From positions 1,488,001 to 1,552,000 of the forward strand of contig NZ_AP031500.1 in NCBI RefSeq assembly GCF_042847215.1: a stretch of 64,000 nucleotides of DNA, given 5' to 3'. The DNA comes from Gilvimarinus japonicus (GTDB lineage: Bacteria > Pseudomonadota > Gammaproteobacteria > Pseudomonadales > Cellvibrionaceae). Shown here piece after piece: positions 52,872-62,044 of this stretch (the stretch's first letter is position 1; every line of letters begins with the position of its first letter). The notes under the pieces are model-generated. The model did no database searches. It was not told the DNA's origin and saw only the letters and a program-made list of their open reading frames with translations. The position numbers were made by a program, and so were the translations under genes.

Positions 52872-53750
52872 ATGAACACCAACACCCAGACAATTTCTCA
52901 GGGCCTATTGCTGTTTTGGCTAACCCCCACTCAGCGATTTGCCCTGGGGACGTTTAAAATCAAAGAGATCGTTCCCTTCACGCCAGTTCGGCCCATGCCC
53001 GAATCTGCTCCCGCTGTTTTGGGGGCGGCCAATATTCGCGGCGTTACTTTGCCGATCATCGATTTGGCGGCCGCCATGGGCGGCCGCGGTTTAAACGATG
53101 ACGAGCAGCGCAGTGGCTTTATTATTGTCACCGATTGTCAGCGTAAGCGGGTAGGCTTTTTGGTGCGCAAGCTCGATCGTATCGTTCAGGCCCAGGGCAA
53201 AGATATCGAGCCGCCGCCGCGCCAGTTGGGTCGCAGCGCCTACCTGACGGGCGTTACCCGGGTCGACGACGCACTGATACAGCTGGTGGATGTCGAGCGC
53301 ATTTTTGCCAATTTTGATGCGGCGGAGTCGAGCGTACCGGGCGACGATTTAAGTGCAAAAGCCGTCGCCCTGAAAGCGTTAAATATTCTTGTGGTAGATG
53401 ATTCATCGGTGGCGCGTAAGCAGCTGGGCGACGCCCTCCAGGCGCTCGGTGTTGAGTTTCGCATTACCGATGACGGCCGCGAGGCGCTAGAGATGATGCA
53501 GGCTGACGCTCGCAATGGTCGCCCGGTAGATTTGTTGGTCAGCGACATCGAAATGCCGGGGCTTGACGGTTACGAATTGTCATTTGCAGTACGTGACGAC
53601 CCGGCACTGGCGAATGCCTATCTTATTTTACATACCTCAATTTCGAGCGAGATCAGTGTGAGTCAGGCCCATCAGGTGGGCGCCAATGAAGCCCTGACCA
53701 AGTTTGATGTCAATGAGTTAATCGCGGCTATGCTGCGGGCGGTAAAGTAG
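52872..53750 (+). CDS. cheV: Chemotaxis protein CheV (CheW-REC)
   Basis: 292 residues: an N-terminal CheW-like domain (about 8-150: RFALGTFKIKEIVPFTPVRPMPESAPAVLGAANIRGVTLPIIDLAAAMG) and a C-terminal receiver domain (about 175-292: LNILVVDDSSVARKQLGDAL, DLLVSDIEMPGLDGYEL with the phospho-Asp, LHTSIS with Thr/Ser switch, LTKFDVNEL with Lys). It couples chemoreceptors to CheA and helps adaptation. It is alone, 92 bases after czcA, with no other chemotaxis gene nearby. Confidence 0.94.
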   Translation: MNTNTQTISQGLLLFWLTPTQRFALGTFKIKEIVPFTPVRPMPESAPAVLGAANIRGVTLPIIDLAAAMGGRGLNDDEQRSGFIIVTDCQRKRVGFLVRKLDRIVQAQGKDIEPPPRQLGRSAYLTGVTRVDDALIQLVDVERIFANFDAAESSVPGDDLSAKAVALKALNILVVDDSSVARKQLGDALQALGVEFRITDDGREALEMMQADARNGRPVDLLVSDIEMPGLDGYELSFAVRDDPALANAYLILHTSISSEISVSQAHQVGANEALTKFDVNELIAAMLRAVK

Positions 53751-53792
53751 CGGTTGTTGCTTTTAATCTCACCCGCTTACTAACTGACCGAT

Positions 53793-55055
53793 TTAATCCA
53801 GAGTCAGCGACTCGAGCGTGGCGATATCGTCGGCTAACGGCAATTCGTGCTTGGCCAGTGCTAAGGCTCTCTGCGAGTGAGCTTGGGCGTGTTCGGCAAA
53901 GGCGCCACCTTTAACGGCGAGCGCCGCTAGTGCCTTTTGTAAGCGTATGTGCACCTCGATTAAGCCGGCGCCGTCCCGGGCGATGGGGGCAAAAAAATCA
54001 TTAAACAGCTCGGCCAGCTCAATACGCTGCACCCAAACATTAGGGCAGGGAATATCCTCCAGTTTGGGCTCCTCGGTGCCTTGGGTGACCTCCCAACCTG
54101 AGATAACTCGTACACCGCGCCCAATCACATCAATCGCCGTGCCCGGATCGTTGACCGCCGGCGATAGCGCCCTTGAGGCGATCTCGGCGAGTACCAGCAG
54201 GCCAAAGCGCGGGTCTTGATCAAACGAGCGCTCGTCGCGAATGGTGTAAGTGTGGTCAATTACTTCGGTCGCTTGATCGATGGTGGCCTGTGTATGGTTT
54301 AGGCAATAGGCCAGCGCCCGACCGGGGTGAACAAACGCGCCCGGTAAACTGGCGATAAACACTTGCGTGTCATTTTCTTCGGCCCAACGGTTAATCGCTT
54401 TAATGTCGATATGCTGCACGTAACCGATGCGCTCGGAGTAAATCGCCGAGGCTTTCTCGGGTATGTCGGCAAGGGTGGCGAGCCTGCGACCATCGAGCCA
54501 AGGGTGGGCAATACGGCGCTTGACCGCGTTGGCCGCGGCTTCCTCGACCCGGTCAGTCGTTTCCCCGACCCGGCCTAAGCTGGATAAGTGATTAATCCAC
54601 AGTAAAATAGTGCCGACAATTAACACCACCACCGCGATGGTAACCACAAACAGAATCACTCGGCCCTGATCGCCGTAAACGCCTGTGTGCAGGGCGATAA
54701 TCCCCACCAGCGAGTACACAAACGAGCCGACAAAAGTCGCCAAGGCGTTTTGCGTGGTGGAGTCTTCCATCAATAGCCGTGTCGCGCGCGGGCTAATATT
54801 ACTGGTAGCGGCGCTGTAGGCGGCCACCATCACGCTGAGTGAGAAGGTGGTAACTGCCAGCATGCTGGAGGCCAGAATCGATAAAATTCGGTCAACCGCC
54901 GGTGCGCCAATGGCGCCGGACAGCTCGGCGGGGATCCAGCCTTTAAAGGCGATGGCTATTAGCGCGGTTGCCACTGCCAACACCGCAAATAACACGGTGC
55001 GCATCCACAATTGACGGCTGATTTGTAATAGCTTCCAAGCCCACTGACTTAACAT
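53793..55055 (-). CDS. DUF2254 family membrane protein
   Basis: A 420-residue protein with four membrane segments in its N-terminal 160 residues (TVLFAVLAVATALIAIAFKG, SILASSMLAVTTFSLSVMVAAYSAATSNISPRATRLLMEDSTTQNALATFVGSF, VGIIALHTGVYG, VVTIAVVVLIVGTILLWINHL). The cytosolic C-part carries SRALSPAVNDPGTAIDVI, the DUF2254 signature (residues about 290-310). Function unknown. It is convergent with cheV and divergent from the S9 peptidase gene. Confidence 0.87.
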   Translation of the reverse strand: MLSQWAWKLLQISRQLWMRTVLFAVLAVATALIAIAFKGWIPAELSGAIGAPAVDRILSILASSMLAVTTFSLSVMVAAYSAATSNISPRATRLLMEDSTTQNALATFVGSFVYSLVGIIALHTGVYGDQGRVILFVVTIAVVVLIVGTILLWINHLSSLGRVGETTDRVEEAAANAVKRRIAHPWLDGRRLATLADIPEKASAIYSERIGYVQHIDIKAINRWAEENDTQVFIASLPGAFVHPGRALAYCLNHTQATIDQATEVIDHTYTIRDERSFDQDPRFGLLVLAEIASRALSPAVNDPGTAIDVIGRGVRVISGWEVTQGTEEPKLEDIPCPNVWVQRIELAELFNDFFAPIARDGAGLIEVHIRLQKALAALAVKGGAFAEHAQAHSQRALALAKHELPLADDIATLESLTLD

Positions 55056-55253
55056 CTAATGCTCTCCGAAAGGGGAAGCTAAGTGTGTAAGTGTTGGCCG
55101 CTAAATGCAATGCGAGGAGACAAAAAACGCGTATTAGGCCGTTTTGTTTGAGGCTGTTAGCGGATTACCTTAAACTCGCGCGTCTACTTTTTGTTATCTC
55201 GTCATCATAGAAGGGCCGGTATGCCACGCGCCCTTTAGAGTAAGGATGCTGCT

Positions 55254-57320
55254 ATGCGCTTTTCTGTTTTACCTACCCGCCGCCCGTATCAAGCTGCCGT
55301 GGTGCCGGCTTGGCGTCGCACGTTCATGGGGGCGGCTCGCCGTGTGGCTGTCACGCTGTTGCTGCCAGTGTTTGTCGGTACGCCAGCTTTAGCCGAGCCT
55401 GCCGCGACACTCTCAGTTGATGCTATTGCGCAAAAATACGGTGCATTGCGCAGCGCGTCCATGCTTGAAATATCGCCTAACGGTGAGCTAATAGCCTTTC
55501 GCAAGGTACAAGAAGATGGCGATTTGGTGATAGTTTACTCCCTCACGAAGGGCAAGATGGTGGCCGGTGCCAATGTGGATGAGCTGAACCCGCAGGATTT
55601 GTACTTTATCAATGACGACTATCTGGTGATGGTCGCGTCAGAGCGCCGCAGGTTAATGGGGTACCGTGGCGAGCTCAACCTCAGCACGGCCTTTGCCTTA
55701 AATGTACAGTCGGGCGAGATGGAGCAGCTGCTGCGCCCGGGCGATAATATTGTTCGTGGGCAAACAGGCTTGGGTGATATTGCGGGTATTTCTGCCGACC
55801 ATCGCTATCTTTATATGCCAGCTTTTGTGGGGCGCAGTGATTACGATCAAAACCCTCGTCGCTCTTTAATGCGTGTCGATCTGCATTCGCCAAGACGGCC
55901 CAAAGTGGTCGAAAAGGGTGACGCAGATACGCTGGATTACTTTTTGGACGATGACGGCAAGGTCTTGGCCCAGGAAGTCTACGATAACCGTGACGATAAA
56001 TACTCCATTGAGGTGCCTGATGGCGATGGTTGGCGCACGATTTTTGAAGAAAAAACAGACATTATTGCGCGCACAGGTGTTGGTTTAACGCCAGACCGAA
56101 AGTCTTTAATCGTGCTTGCCCGTAACGGCAGTAGTGGTCGAGTCGCTTATTATCAGATGTCATTGGCGGATGGCAAAATAGCCGACGAACCCTATGGTCG
56201 CGATGATGCCGATATTGAAGGGGTTATTACAGGGTTGGATGGCATCGTTTACGGTTTACGGTACTCGGGTTTTACGCCGAGTTATGAATTATTTGAGCCA
56301 AGCAAAGATGCTTTTTTAAAAGAAGCGATCGTCAAGTTTGACGGTCACTCGGTATTTCTTAGCAGCTGGAGTGATAATTGGAACGAGTTGGTTATCTACG
56401 TCGAGGGACCAACCACGGCGGGGAGCTATTATTTGGTGCGGCCGGGAAAGCCGGCGCAATTTCTGGCAAATTCACGCGCTAACCTCAAAGACGAACCTCT
56501 CAACCCCCGTGTGGTTTATCGGGCGAACGCGCGCGACGGCATGGCCATTCCCACTGTCTTAACTTTACCGCTGCAATATGCAGACAATCCTAAAAATATG
56601 CCAACGGTACTCTTGCCTCACGGTGGCCCGGAATCTTACGACCGGTTAGGGTTTGATTGGTTGGCTCAGGCATTGGCCACCAGTGGCTATTTAGTGCTGC
56701 AGCCGCAGTTTCGCGGCTCTGCGGGTTTTGGCCTAGAGCATATCTTGGCCGGTCGCGGCGAATGGGGTCGTAAAATGCAAGATGATCTTACCGACACTCT
56801 GGACTATTTTGCCAAAGCGGGGTTGGCCGATCGTTCACGCGTTTGTATTGTCGGTGCCAGTTACGGCGGTTATGCCGCTTTGATGGGCGCCAGTGTAACC
56901 CCCGATTTATATCGCTGCGCCGTTTCTGTAAATGGTGTGAGTGATTTAAACGAGATGCTTGATGAAGATCGCAGTAAGGCCGGGGATGATCACTGGGTGG
57001 TGAGTTACTTTGAGCAGTCTATTGCCAACGGCCAATACACCCAGGAGGACTTAGAGGCGATCTCGCCGATAACCCACGCTAATGCGGTAAAAGTACCGGT
57101 GTTATTGATTCATGGTGAAGACGATGAAGTCGTCTCTATTGATCAATCTGATGAGATGCACGATGCGTTGGAAGACGCGGACAAGCCGGTGACTTTTATA
57201 CGTTTAAAAAATGAAAACCACTATTTACTGCAGAGCGAAACTCGTACTGAAACCTTGACCCATGTGTTGCGGTTTTTACAAGAAAACTTAGGCACTATGG
57301 TTGTGGCTAATAAAGATTGA
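55254..57320 (+). CDS. Secreted S9 (prolyl oligopeptidase family) peptidase
   Basis: 688 residues. The N-terminus holds a signal (GAARRVAVTLLLPVFVGTPALAEP), somewhat long from ATG 55254 (AAGGA eight bases upstream); ATG 55326 is an alternative. A seven-bladed propeller-like region (about 60-400) comes first, then an alpha/beta-hydrolase domain: HGGPESYDRLGFDWLAQALA, the nucleophile Ser in VGASYGGYAALMGAS (about 537), Asp in LIHGEDDEVVSI (about 621) and His in NENHYLLQ (about 656). It likely cleaves dipeptides or acyl-peptides in the periplasm, like DAP/DPP-type enzymes. Confidence 0.9.
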   Translation: MRFSVLPTRRPYQAAVVPAWRRTFMGAARRVAVTLLLPVFVGTPALAEPAATLSVDAIAQKYGALRSASMLEISPNGELIAFRKVQEDGDLVIVYSLTKGKMVAGANVDELNPQDLYFINDDYLVMVASERRRLMGYRGELNLSTAFALNVQSGEMEQLLRPGDNIVRGQTGLGDIAGISADHRYLYMPAFVGRSDYDQNPRRSLMRVDLHSPRRPKVVEKGDADTLDYFLDDDGKVLAQEVYDNRDDKYSIEVPDGDGWRTIFEEKTDIIARTGVGLTPDRKSLIVLARNGSSGRVAYYQMSLADGKIADEPYGRDDADIEGVITGLDGIVYGLRYSGFTPSYELFEPSKDAFLKEAIVKFDGHSVFLSSWSDNWNELVIYVEGPTTAGSYYLVRPGKPAQFLANSRANLKDEPLNPRVVYRANARDGMAIPTVLTLPLQYADNPKNMPTVLLPHGGPESYDRLGFDWLAQALATSGYLVLQPQFRGSAGFGLEHILAGRGEWGRKMQDDLTDTLDYFAKAGLADRSRVCIVGASYGGYAALMGASVTPDLYRCAVSVNGVSDLNEMLDEDRSKAGDDHWVVSYFEQSIANGQYTQEDLEAISPITHANAVKVPVLLIHGEDDEVVSIDQSDEMHDALEDADKPVTFIRLKNENHYLLQSETRTETLTHVLRFLQENLGTMVVANKD

Positions 57321-57330
57321 AACTTCAGTC

Positions 57331-57353
57331 GGGCCCCATTATTGATGGGGCCC
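57331..57353. terminator. Hairpin between convergent genes
   Basis: GGGCCCCAT (57331-57339), TATTG, ATGGGGCCC (57345-57353): nine perfect pairs, ten bases after the S9 peptidase stop. It can serve both strands; no strong U tract. Confidence 0.6.
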
Positions 57354-57361
57354 GTCATACC

Positions 57362-57844
57362 CTAGCGTACGCTATACTTCAGCGTTACTAATTGCCCTTC
57401 TTTTAAATCTGAAATTTCGGCGCCGGGGTGTAAACCCGATATCGCAACGAGCTCTGGGATATCGATAACCCGTGGTGCGCTGCCATCTGCGGGGCGGATA
57501 AGTGCGATGTTTTGCTCCAAATTAACCTCCAGAATCTCGGCTTTAACCAGAGTCTCAGGTTTGGGGATTCTATTAATTTTTAGCTTTACGTTTTGCCCTA
57601 CCTCTACAGATGCCATATCGGTAGACTTGTATCCATCTAAGTCGATTTTGGGTGTGCCGGTAAATCCGTAAGTGACCAACTTGCCGGTATCGTCAGCCAG
57701 TACGGTCAGGCTGTTGGTGTTGTAATCAACGGATTGCACCACTCCTTCAATGGTAATATCCGCCGCCAGTGCAAATCCGCAGGCCGTTAGTGCGAAGCCC
57801 GCAATCAGCGAAGTAACAGTAGTACGTGCAGTAACAATAGACAT
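57362..57844 (-). CDS. Secreted protein of unknown function, paralogue 1
   Basis: 160 residues from ATG 57844 (GAGGA in front). A signal peptide (TSLIAGFALTACGFALA) and a small beta-rich domain follow: ITIEGVVQSVDYNTNSLTVLADDTGKLVTYGFTG...GQNVKLKI...KAEILEVNLEQNIALIRPADGSAPRVIDI. The architecture suggests two OB/SH3-like beta units. The gene 58374-58865 is a clear paralogue. I do not recognise the family. The frame upstream to 57931 is open but lacks a ribosome binding site. Confidence 0.75.
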   Translation of the reverse strand: MSIVTARTTVTSLIAGFALTACGFALAADITIEGVVQSVDYNTNSLTVLADDTGKLVTYGFTGTPKIDLDGYKSTDMASVEVGQNVKLKINRIPKPETLVKAEILEVNLEQNIALIRPADGSAPRVIDIPELVAISGLHPGAEISDLKEGQLVTLKYSVR

Positions 57845-58373
57845 CTTCAAATCCTCGACAATTGTCTCAGTAAAAGTAAGTAACGCTGTAAAAGGTGAGT
57901 GGGCAAATCTCATCCTTATTGCTGTACGCAAACGTTTGTTAACGGAGTGTCGTCTGCGTGGTAAACATAGTACTGATACTTTCTATCTTTTTGTTACCTA
58001 AAGTTACTTATTTTTATATTTTATTCTTATTTAAATTGGTTTTAACCTTTTTATATTCTATAAGTGAATTAAAAATCACTGTATTGGTGCGGAATGCGTC
58101 ATGCGCGTGCTTTTTTATATAGTTGCTGTGGTAATAGGTAACATTTTTTGGTGCGAGCGCTATTTGTTGTGCACAGTAATAACGCTTGTTGTTTTGCGCG
58201 TGACATGGGTTATTGGTGGTAGCGATACGTCCCTGAGGCGAGCAACGATGAGCTTGCCAGTGGGCGTTCGGTAATAGGGCGGTAGTTGATGCTGATCGGT
58301 AACCGCGACAGTAAGAGGCAGGTTTTTGAGGTAAGCGGAGGTGCGGACCTCGCCAGAGGCCCGCACGCAATTG
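57845..58373. other. Intergenic region between the two paralogues
   Basis: About 530 bases, AT-rich at 57990-58090, with no gene I can support. It carries the direct repeat GTTAC-N5-GTTAC at 57993-58007, about 150 bases before paralogue 1, a possible response-regulator site. Confidence 0.45.
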
Positions 58374-58865
58374 TTATTGTGGCGCGTACTTAAAGGTCAC
58401 TTGCTGACCTTCTTGTAAATCTTCGATGCCAGCGCCTTTGTGCAAGCCAGATACACGAATGGCATCTGGCAGGGCAATAGTGCGTGGCGCACTGCCATCG
58501 GCCGGACGAATCAAAGCGACATTTTGCTGTAAGTTTAGCTCCAGTATTTCACCTTCAATAATGCGGCTCTGGGGTTGCTCGGGCTCAATACTCGACAGCT
58601 TGAGAGTTACTTGTTGGCCGGGCTGAACATTAGCCATATCGCGCAGGGCTCGGCCGCCTACCCGTACCTTAGGTTCACCTGAAAAACGATAGGTCAGCTT
58701 CTCGCCAGTTTTGTCGGCGATGATTGAGACGCTTTTGGTTTCTAAGTCAACAGATTCAACAACGCCAGGTACTTTGCGCTCGGTAGCGCTGGCACCTGCC
58801 GCTAAGGCAAGCGAGAAACCCGCGATTAACATTTGCAAACTCGAGCGATTAGTGAAATTGAACAT
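58374..58865 (-). CDS. Secreted protein of unknown function, paralogue 2
   Basis: 163 residues with a signal peptide (MLIAGFSLALAAGASA) and the same domain as paralogue 1: KVPGVVESVDLETKSVSIIADKTGEKLTYRFSG...GQQVTLKL...GEILELNLQQNVALIRPADGSAPRTIAL...GLHKGAGIEDLQEGQQVTFKY. The LxEVNLxQNxALIRPADGSAPR segment is the best-kept part between the two. It is the probable result of an old tandem duplication. GTTAC repeats lie about 110 bases upstream. Confidence 0.78.
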   Translation of the reverse strand: MFNFTNRSSLQMLIAGFSLALAAGASATERKVPGVVESVDLETKSVSIIADKTGEKLTYRFSGEPKVRVGGRALRDMANVQPGQQVTLKLSSIEPEQPQSRIIEGEILELNLQQNVALIRPADGSAPRTIALPDAIRVSGLHKGAGIEDLQEGQQVTFKYAPQ

Positions 58866-59361
58866 GGTTGGTTACCTCGTATCAGTCAACGCTAAAACAG
58901 CTTAAGAAGGGGATCACCCTCCCGGTTAAAGCAAGCGTTATCACCTGCTCGATCACCATTTTACATATCAAGGTTACATTGATGTTACGAGAGGTAACGT
59001 TTGTGGGGTTTGCTATATGTGTCGATGCCTGCCTGCTTGTCACGCACTCCCGTGGGTTGTCAGTATTACCCAGAGCATTTGGCGATTGCCTGCGTCACGT
59101 AAAGTAACGTATGGGAAGGGGTAACTACAGTGCTGCGAGATCTGGCATCGACACTGAGGTGGGCGGTGGCCAAAGGATAGGCTGGGTAAAAATAATAAAA
59201 CACCTATTGCCATAACCACATTTTGCGATTAGCCTGATATTAAATATCATAATGTTGTTTTTATAAGGGTACTGGGTATCCTTGGGCGGAGTGCTGCTAC
59301 TAAAGCTGGATGCGCTCGCCTCTGTGAATACAACTAAAATAAATAAGGAGAAGACCATCTT
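58866..59361. other. Intergenic region upstream of paralogue 2
   Basis: No gene supported. GTTAC at 58973-58977 and 58984-58988 and an inverted GTAAC at about 58994-58998 form a cluster; a further ACGTAAAGTAACGT lies near 59097-59110. The rest is AT-rich. Confidence 0.45.
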
Positions 59362-59517
59362 TTGAGCCGGTTTATTTCTACGCGCACAGCGCTTGCCGTA
59401 AATGTTGCACTGGTGGTAAGTGGCATGCTTTTCAGGTGGGCAGCGAACGCACAGTGTAATTTAACAAGCTTTACTATCGCCTCGTTTCCAGGCGTTTCCT
59501 CTTGGCCCCGATTGTGA
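59362..59517 (+). CDS. Possible 51-residue secreted small protein
   Basis: A TTG-started frame (AAGGAG 11 bases upstream) reads MSRFISTRTALAVNVALVV... with a hydrophobic stretch and a signal-peptidase-like site (AANA-Q), then about 20 residues ending SSWPRL. The stop lies inside the stem of the terminator at 59504-59533. It could equally be the remnant 5' end of a lost exported enzyme. Weak evidence. Confidence 0.3.
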   Translation: MSRFISTRTALAVNVALVVSGMLFRWAANAQCNLTSFTIASFPGVSSWPRL

Positions 59518-59533
59518 AATCGGGGCCTTTTTT
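59504..59533 (+). terminator. Strong intrinsic terminator before the chitinase gene
   Basis: GGCCCCGATT, GTGA loop, AATCGGGGCC, six Ts. No annotated plus-strand gene ends upstream apart from the possible small frame at 59362-59517, so a transcript must come through here. Confidence 0.85.
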
Positions 59534-59644
59534 ATGTAAGAGGGCAAGGTTGTCAATGTCATCACTACGGTTTGCGTTAGCGTGGCTTGCGCGAAATAAA
59601 AGATCGTAGCAAGAATGAAAAAGTAAATAAAAACGGAGTTTGTG

Positions 59645-60736
59645 ATGAGGCTAGTCTTATTGTTAAGTGTCATGTTTATGTTGGTCAGTTGTGGTGGGTC
59701 AGGCGGTGCTCCGGCCTCTGTAAGTTCGACGACAAATTCAGTGGTAGGCTCGGTAAGTTCTGCGACCACCAGCCGCGAGCAAAGCTCGGCGGCTTCGGTG
59801 TCCAGTCACTCTAGTTCGAGCGCTGCAAGTGATGCTTGCCCTGAGGGGAGGCGCATAGTTGGTTACTTTCCTAGCTGGCAAGGGAGTGTGGTGGATATTC
59901 AATACGATTACTTAACGCATATTAATTACGCTTTTGTAATGCCTAAATCGAACGGTGCGCTTGAACCTATGATGACGGGAGATGAAAACGAGCTGATGGA
60001 GTTAGTGACGCTGGCTCACGGGCACTCGGTAAAAGTGGGTATTGCGGTAGGAGGCTGGAACGATGGCGACGACAGTGCATTTGTTGCCTTGGCCCGCAGT
60101 GCCGCGACGCGGACGTTATTTGTGCAGGAGATCGTCGCTCTGGTTGAACGTTATCAGTTGGATGGTGTGGATATGGACTGGGAATATCCAAGTACCGCCA
60201 CGCAGGCGGATAACTTTTTGCTGCTGATGCAGGAGTTGCGATTGGCGCTTAATAGGTTAGAGCGCGAGCAGTTTTTGAGTGCCGCGGTAGTCGCCCAGGG
60301 AGATTGGAATGGGCAGTATATTCTTAATGATGTTTTTGCCGAGGTGGATTTTTTAAATATTATGGCTTACGACGAGTACGGCGCGTTGGAGCACTCAAGT
60401 ATGGAGTATGCCGAAACCAGTTTGGACTATTGGATTGCACGGGGTTTGCCGCGATCCAAAGCGGTGCTAGGTGTGCCTTTTTACGCGCGGCCCAGCTGGG
60501 TGGCGTACCGTGAGTATGTTGCTAGCGATACCGCCAATGCCTGTATCGATCGTGTTGCGGAAAATTATTACAATGGTTTGCCAACAATTCGCGCCAAGGC
60601 GCAGTTAGCCCGCACTAATGCCTGCGGTGTAATGATGTGGGAGTTGAGTCAAGACACCGTTGATCAAACGTCTTTGTTAAAAGCCTTGTGGGAGGTTAGC
60701 GAGGGAAGTTCGCCGAGTTATATTTGTCCTAACTAA
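59645..60736 (+). CDS. GH18 chitinase lipoprotein with poly-Ser linker
   Basis: 363 residues. The lipobox is VMFMLVSCGG, then a Ser/Thr/Ala linker (about 20-62) and a GH18 TIM barrel: GRRIVGYFPSWQG, INYAFVMPK, VGIAVGGWNDG, and the catalytic DGVDMDWEY (DxxDxDxE, about residues 173-181), then NIMAYDEYG and MMWELSQDT. It lacks a chitin-binding module and is shorter than typical bacterial chitinases. The ATG at 59645 is six bases after GGAG; a GTG one codon earlier is possible. Confidence 0.92.
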   Translation: MRLVLLLSVMFMLVSCGGSGGAPASVSSTTNSVVGSVSSATTSREQSSAASVSSHSSSSAASDACPEGRRIVGYFPSWQGSVVDIQYDYLTHINYAFVMPKSNGALEPMMTGDENELMELVTLAHGHSVKVGIAVGGWNDGDDSAFVALARSAATRTLFVQEIVALVERYQLDGVDMDWEYPSTATQADNFLLLMQELRLALNRLEREQFLSAAVVAQGDWNGQYILNDVFAEVDFLNIMAYDEYGALEHSSMEYAETSLDYWIARGLPRSKAVLGVPFYARPSWVAYREYVASDTANACIDRVAENYYNGLPTIRAKAQLARTNACGVMMWELSQDTVDQTSLLKALWEVSEGSSPSYICPN

Positions 60737-60872
60737 AACCGTAATGGCTAAAAAAGCAAAACAGGCGCTCTTCTCCTGTGGGCGCTTGTGTCGTCTCGTT
60801 TAGTAAGCGTTGCTCTCTGCTAGAATGTAGCCATTTAGTAGACCTTTAATTCAATGCTTGTTTTGAAACGTT

Positions 60873-62030
60873 ATGACTCAGTCTAAGTCCTCCGTACCTA
60901 CCAAAAAATCTCTGCCAGTTTGGTGGAGTTCAGAGCTGTTGCCGAACCGGCTGTTGCATAAGTTTATGGATCAGCTTGATGCCGGACGCAGGCCCTATGT
61001 GAAAGTCACGCCTAAAACGGTACCCGAGCTGTACGATTTTCAGGGGCAAGACGTTGAGTTTTTGTGGGCGCTGCTGAACGATCTTGATCGCGAGTACCAT
61101 ATGCTGACAATTAAGCGGGCGCGGGTTAACCCGCAGCAGGAGCCTTACGACAACGCGCAAATTTACTTTTTACCCGATAAAGAGCCGCTGGTGCGCGAGT
61201 GGCTAAACCGGCCGGCACTCGACCCCTACGCGCTTACCTGGGCGCACGAACTTAAACGGCAGCAGCATAAGTTTGAAGATGGCGGCGCCGCGCTGGTGGG
61301 GCGCCATGTTCGGGTTAAGGGTATGTCTGCCGCGCAAGTGGTGCGAGCTTTTGCTGTGCTTGGGCAAGAGTTGCAGCGGCCGGTGACGCTAAGGGCGTTG
61401 TCGGCCCGCTGCTTTGCGGGCGACTCTAAAGCTCTAGAGTCGTATGAGCTATTGGTGCGTGCCTTGTATCCGTCGCTGTCGCAACAGTTGCAGGCCCGTC
61501 CGGTCATGCTGGTGGTGCATCTCGGCCAGCCGCTGGCACATATACTCTTTGTCGAAAACCAAGATACCTTTTTGGCCCTGGCTCAGGCGGACTTGCCTGG
61601 CATTACGCTGGTGTATAGCGCCGGTTTTCGCGGTAGTGCGACGCGGGTGCGGGAGCCGGGGCAGGTGGTGTTTTCGTATCTCAACCCAGATGCAGATACG
61701 GCGGGTTTTAAGCGGGCTTGGTTTGATGGCGAGGCAAGCTCGCTGCGGGTGAGTTTTTGGGGGGATTTAGACTACGCCGGAATGGCCATTTTAAAAGCGC
61801 TGCGTCAAAGCTTTGCGCAGCTAGAGGCGTGGCAGCCCGGTTACGAGCTGCTGTTGGCTCGATTACACGCGGGGCTGGGTCATACGCAGGCCTCGGGCGT
61901 TAAAAATCCGCAGCCGGACCCAGGGTTGACCGGGTGCCATTACGCCGATACGACACTCTTACCGGCCGTTAGGCAAACGCAAAGCTATGTGGATCAAGAG
62001 GCGGCCTCGCTCTGTGAGCTGCAGTGTTAG
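60873..62030 (+). CDS. Solitary JetD-like protein (DUF3322-DUF2220, TOPRIM nuclease)
   Basis: 385 residues. The N-part (about 15-190) resembles DUF3322 (WWSSELLPNRLLHKFMDQLDAGRRP). The C-part resembles DUF2220, the TOPRIM domain of JetD, the Wadjet subunit that cuts plasmid DNA: the acidic Glu in AHILFVENQDTFLAL (about residue 228) and DxD in VSFWGDLDYAGMAILKALR (about residue 297), then the AW.PGY..LLARLHAGLGH and TGCHYADTTLLPAVRQTQSYVDQE blocks. No jetA, jetB or jetC gene is near. It may act alone or with remote partners. It lies just before hipBA. Confidence 0.75.
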   Translation: MTQSKSSVPTKKSLPVWWSSELLPNRLLHKFMDQLDAGRRPYVKVTPKTVPELYDFQGQDVEFLWALLNDLDREYHMLTIKRARVNPQQEPYDNAQIYFLPDKEPLVREWLNRPALDPYALTWAHELKRQQHKFEDGGAALVGRHVRVKGMSAAQVVRAFAVLGQELQRPVTLRALSARCFAGDSKALESYELLVRALYPSLSQQLQARPVMLVVHLGQPLAHILFVENQDTFLALAQADLPGITLVYSAGFRGSATRVREPGQVVFSYLNPDADTAGFKRAWFDGEASSLRVSFWGDLDYAGMAILKALRQSFAQLEAWQPGYELLLARLHAGLGHTQASGVKNPQPDPGLTGCHYADTTLLPAVRQTQSYVDQEAASLCELQC

Positions 62031-62044
62031 TTAGGCTTTATATT

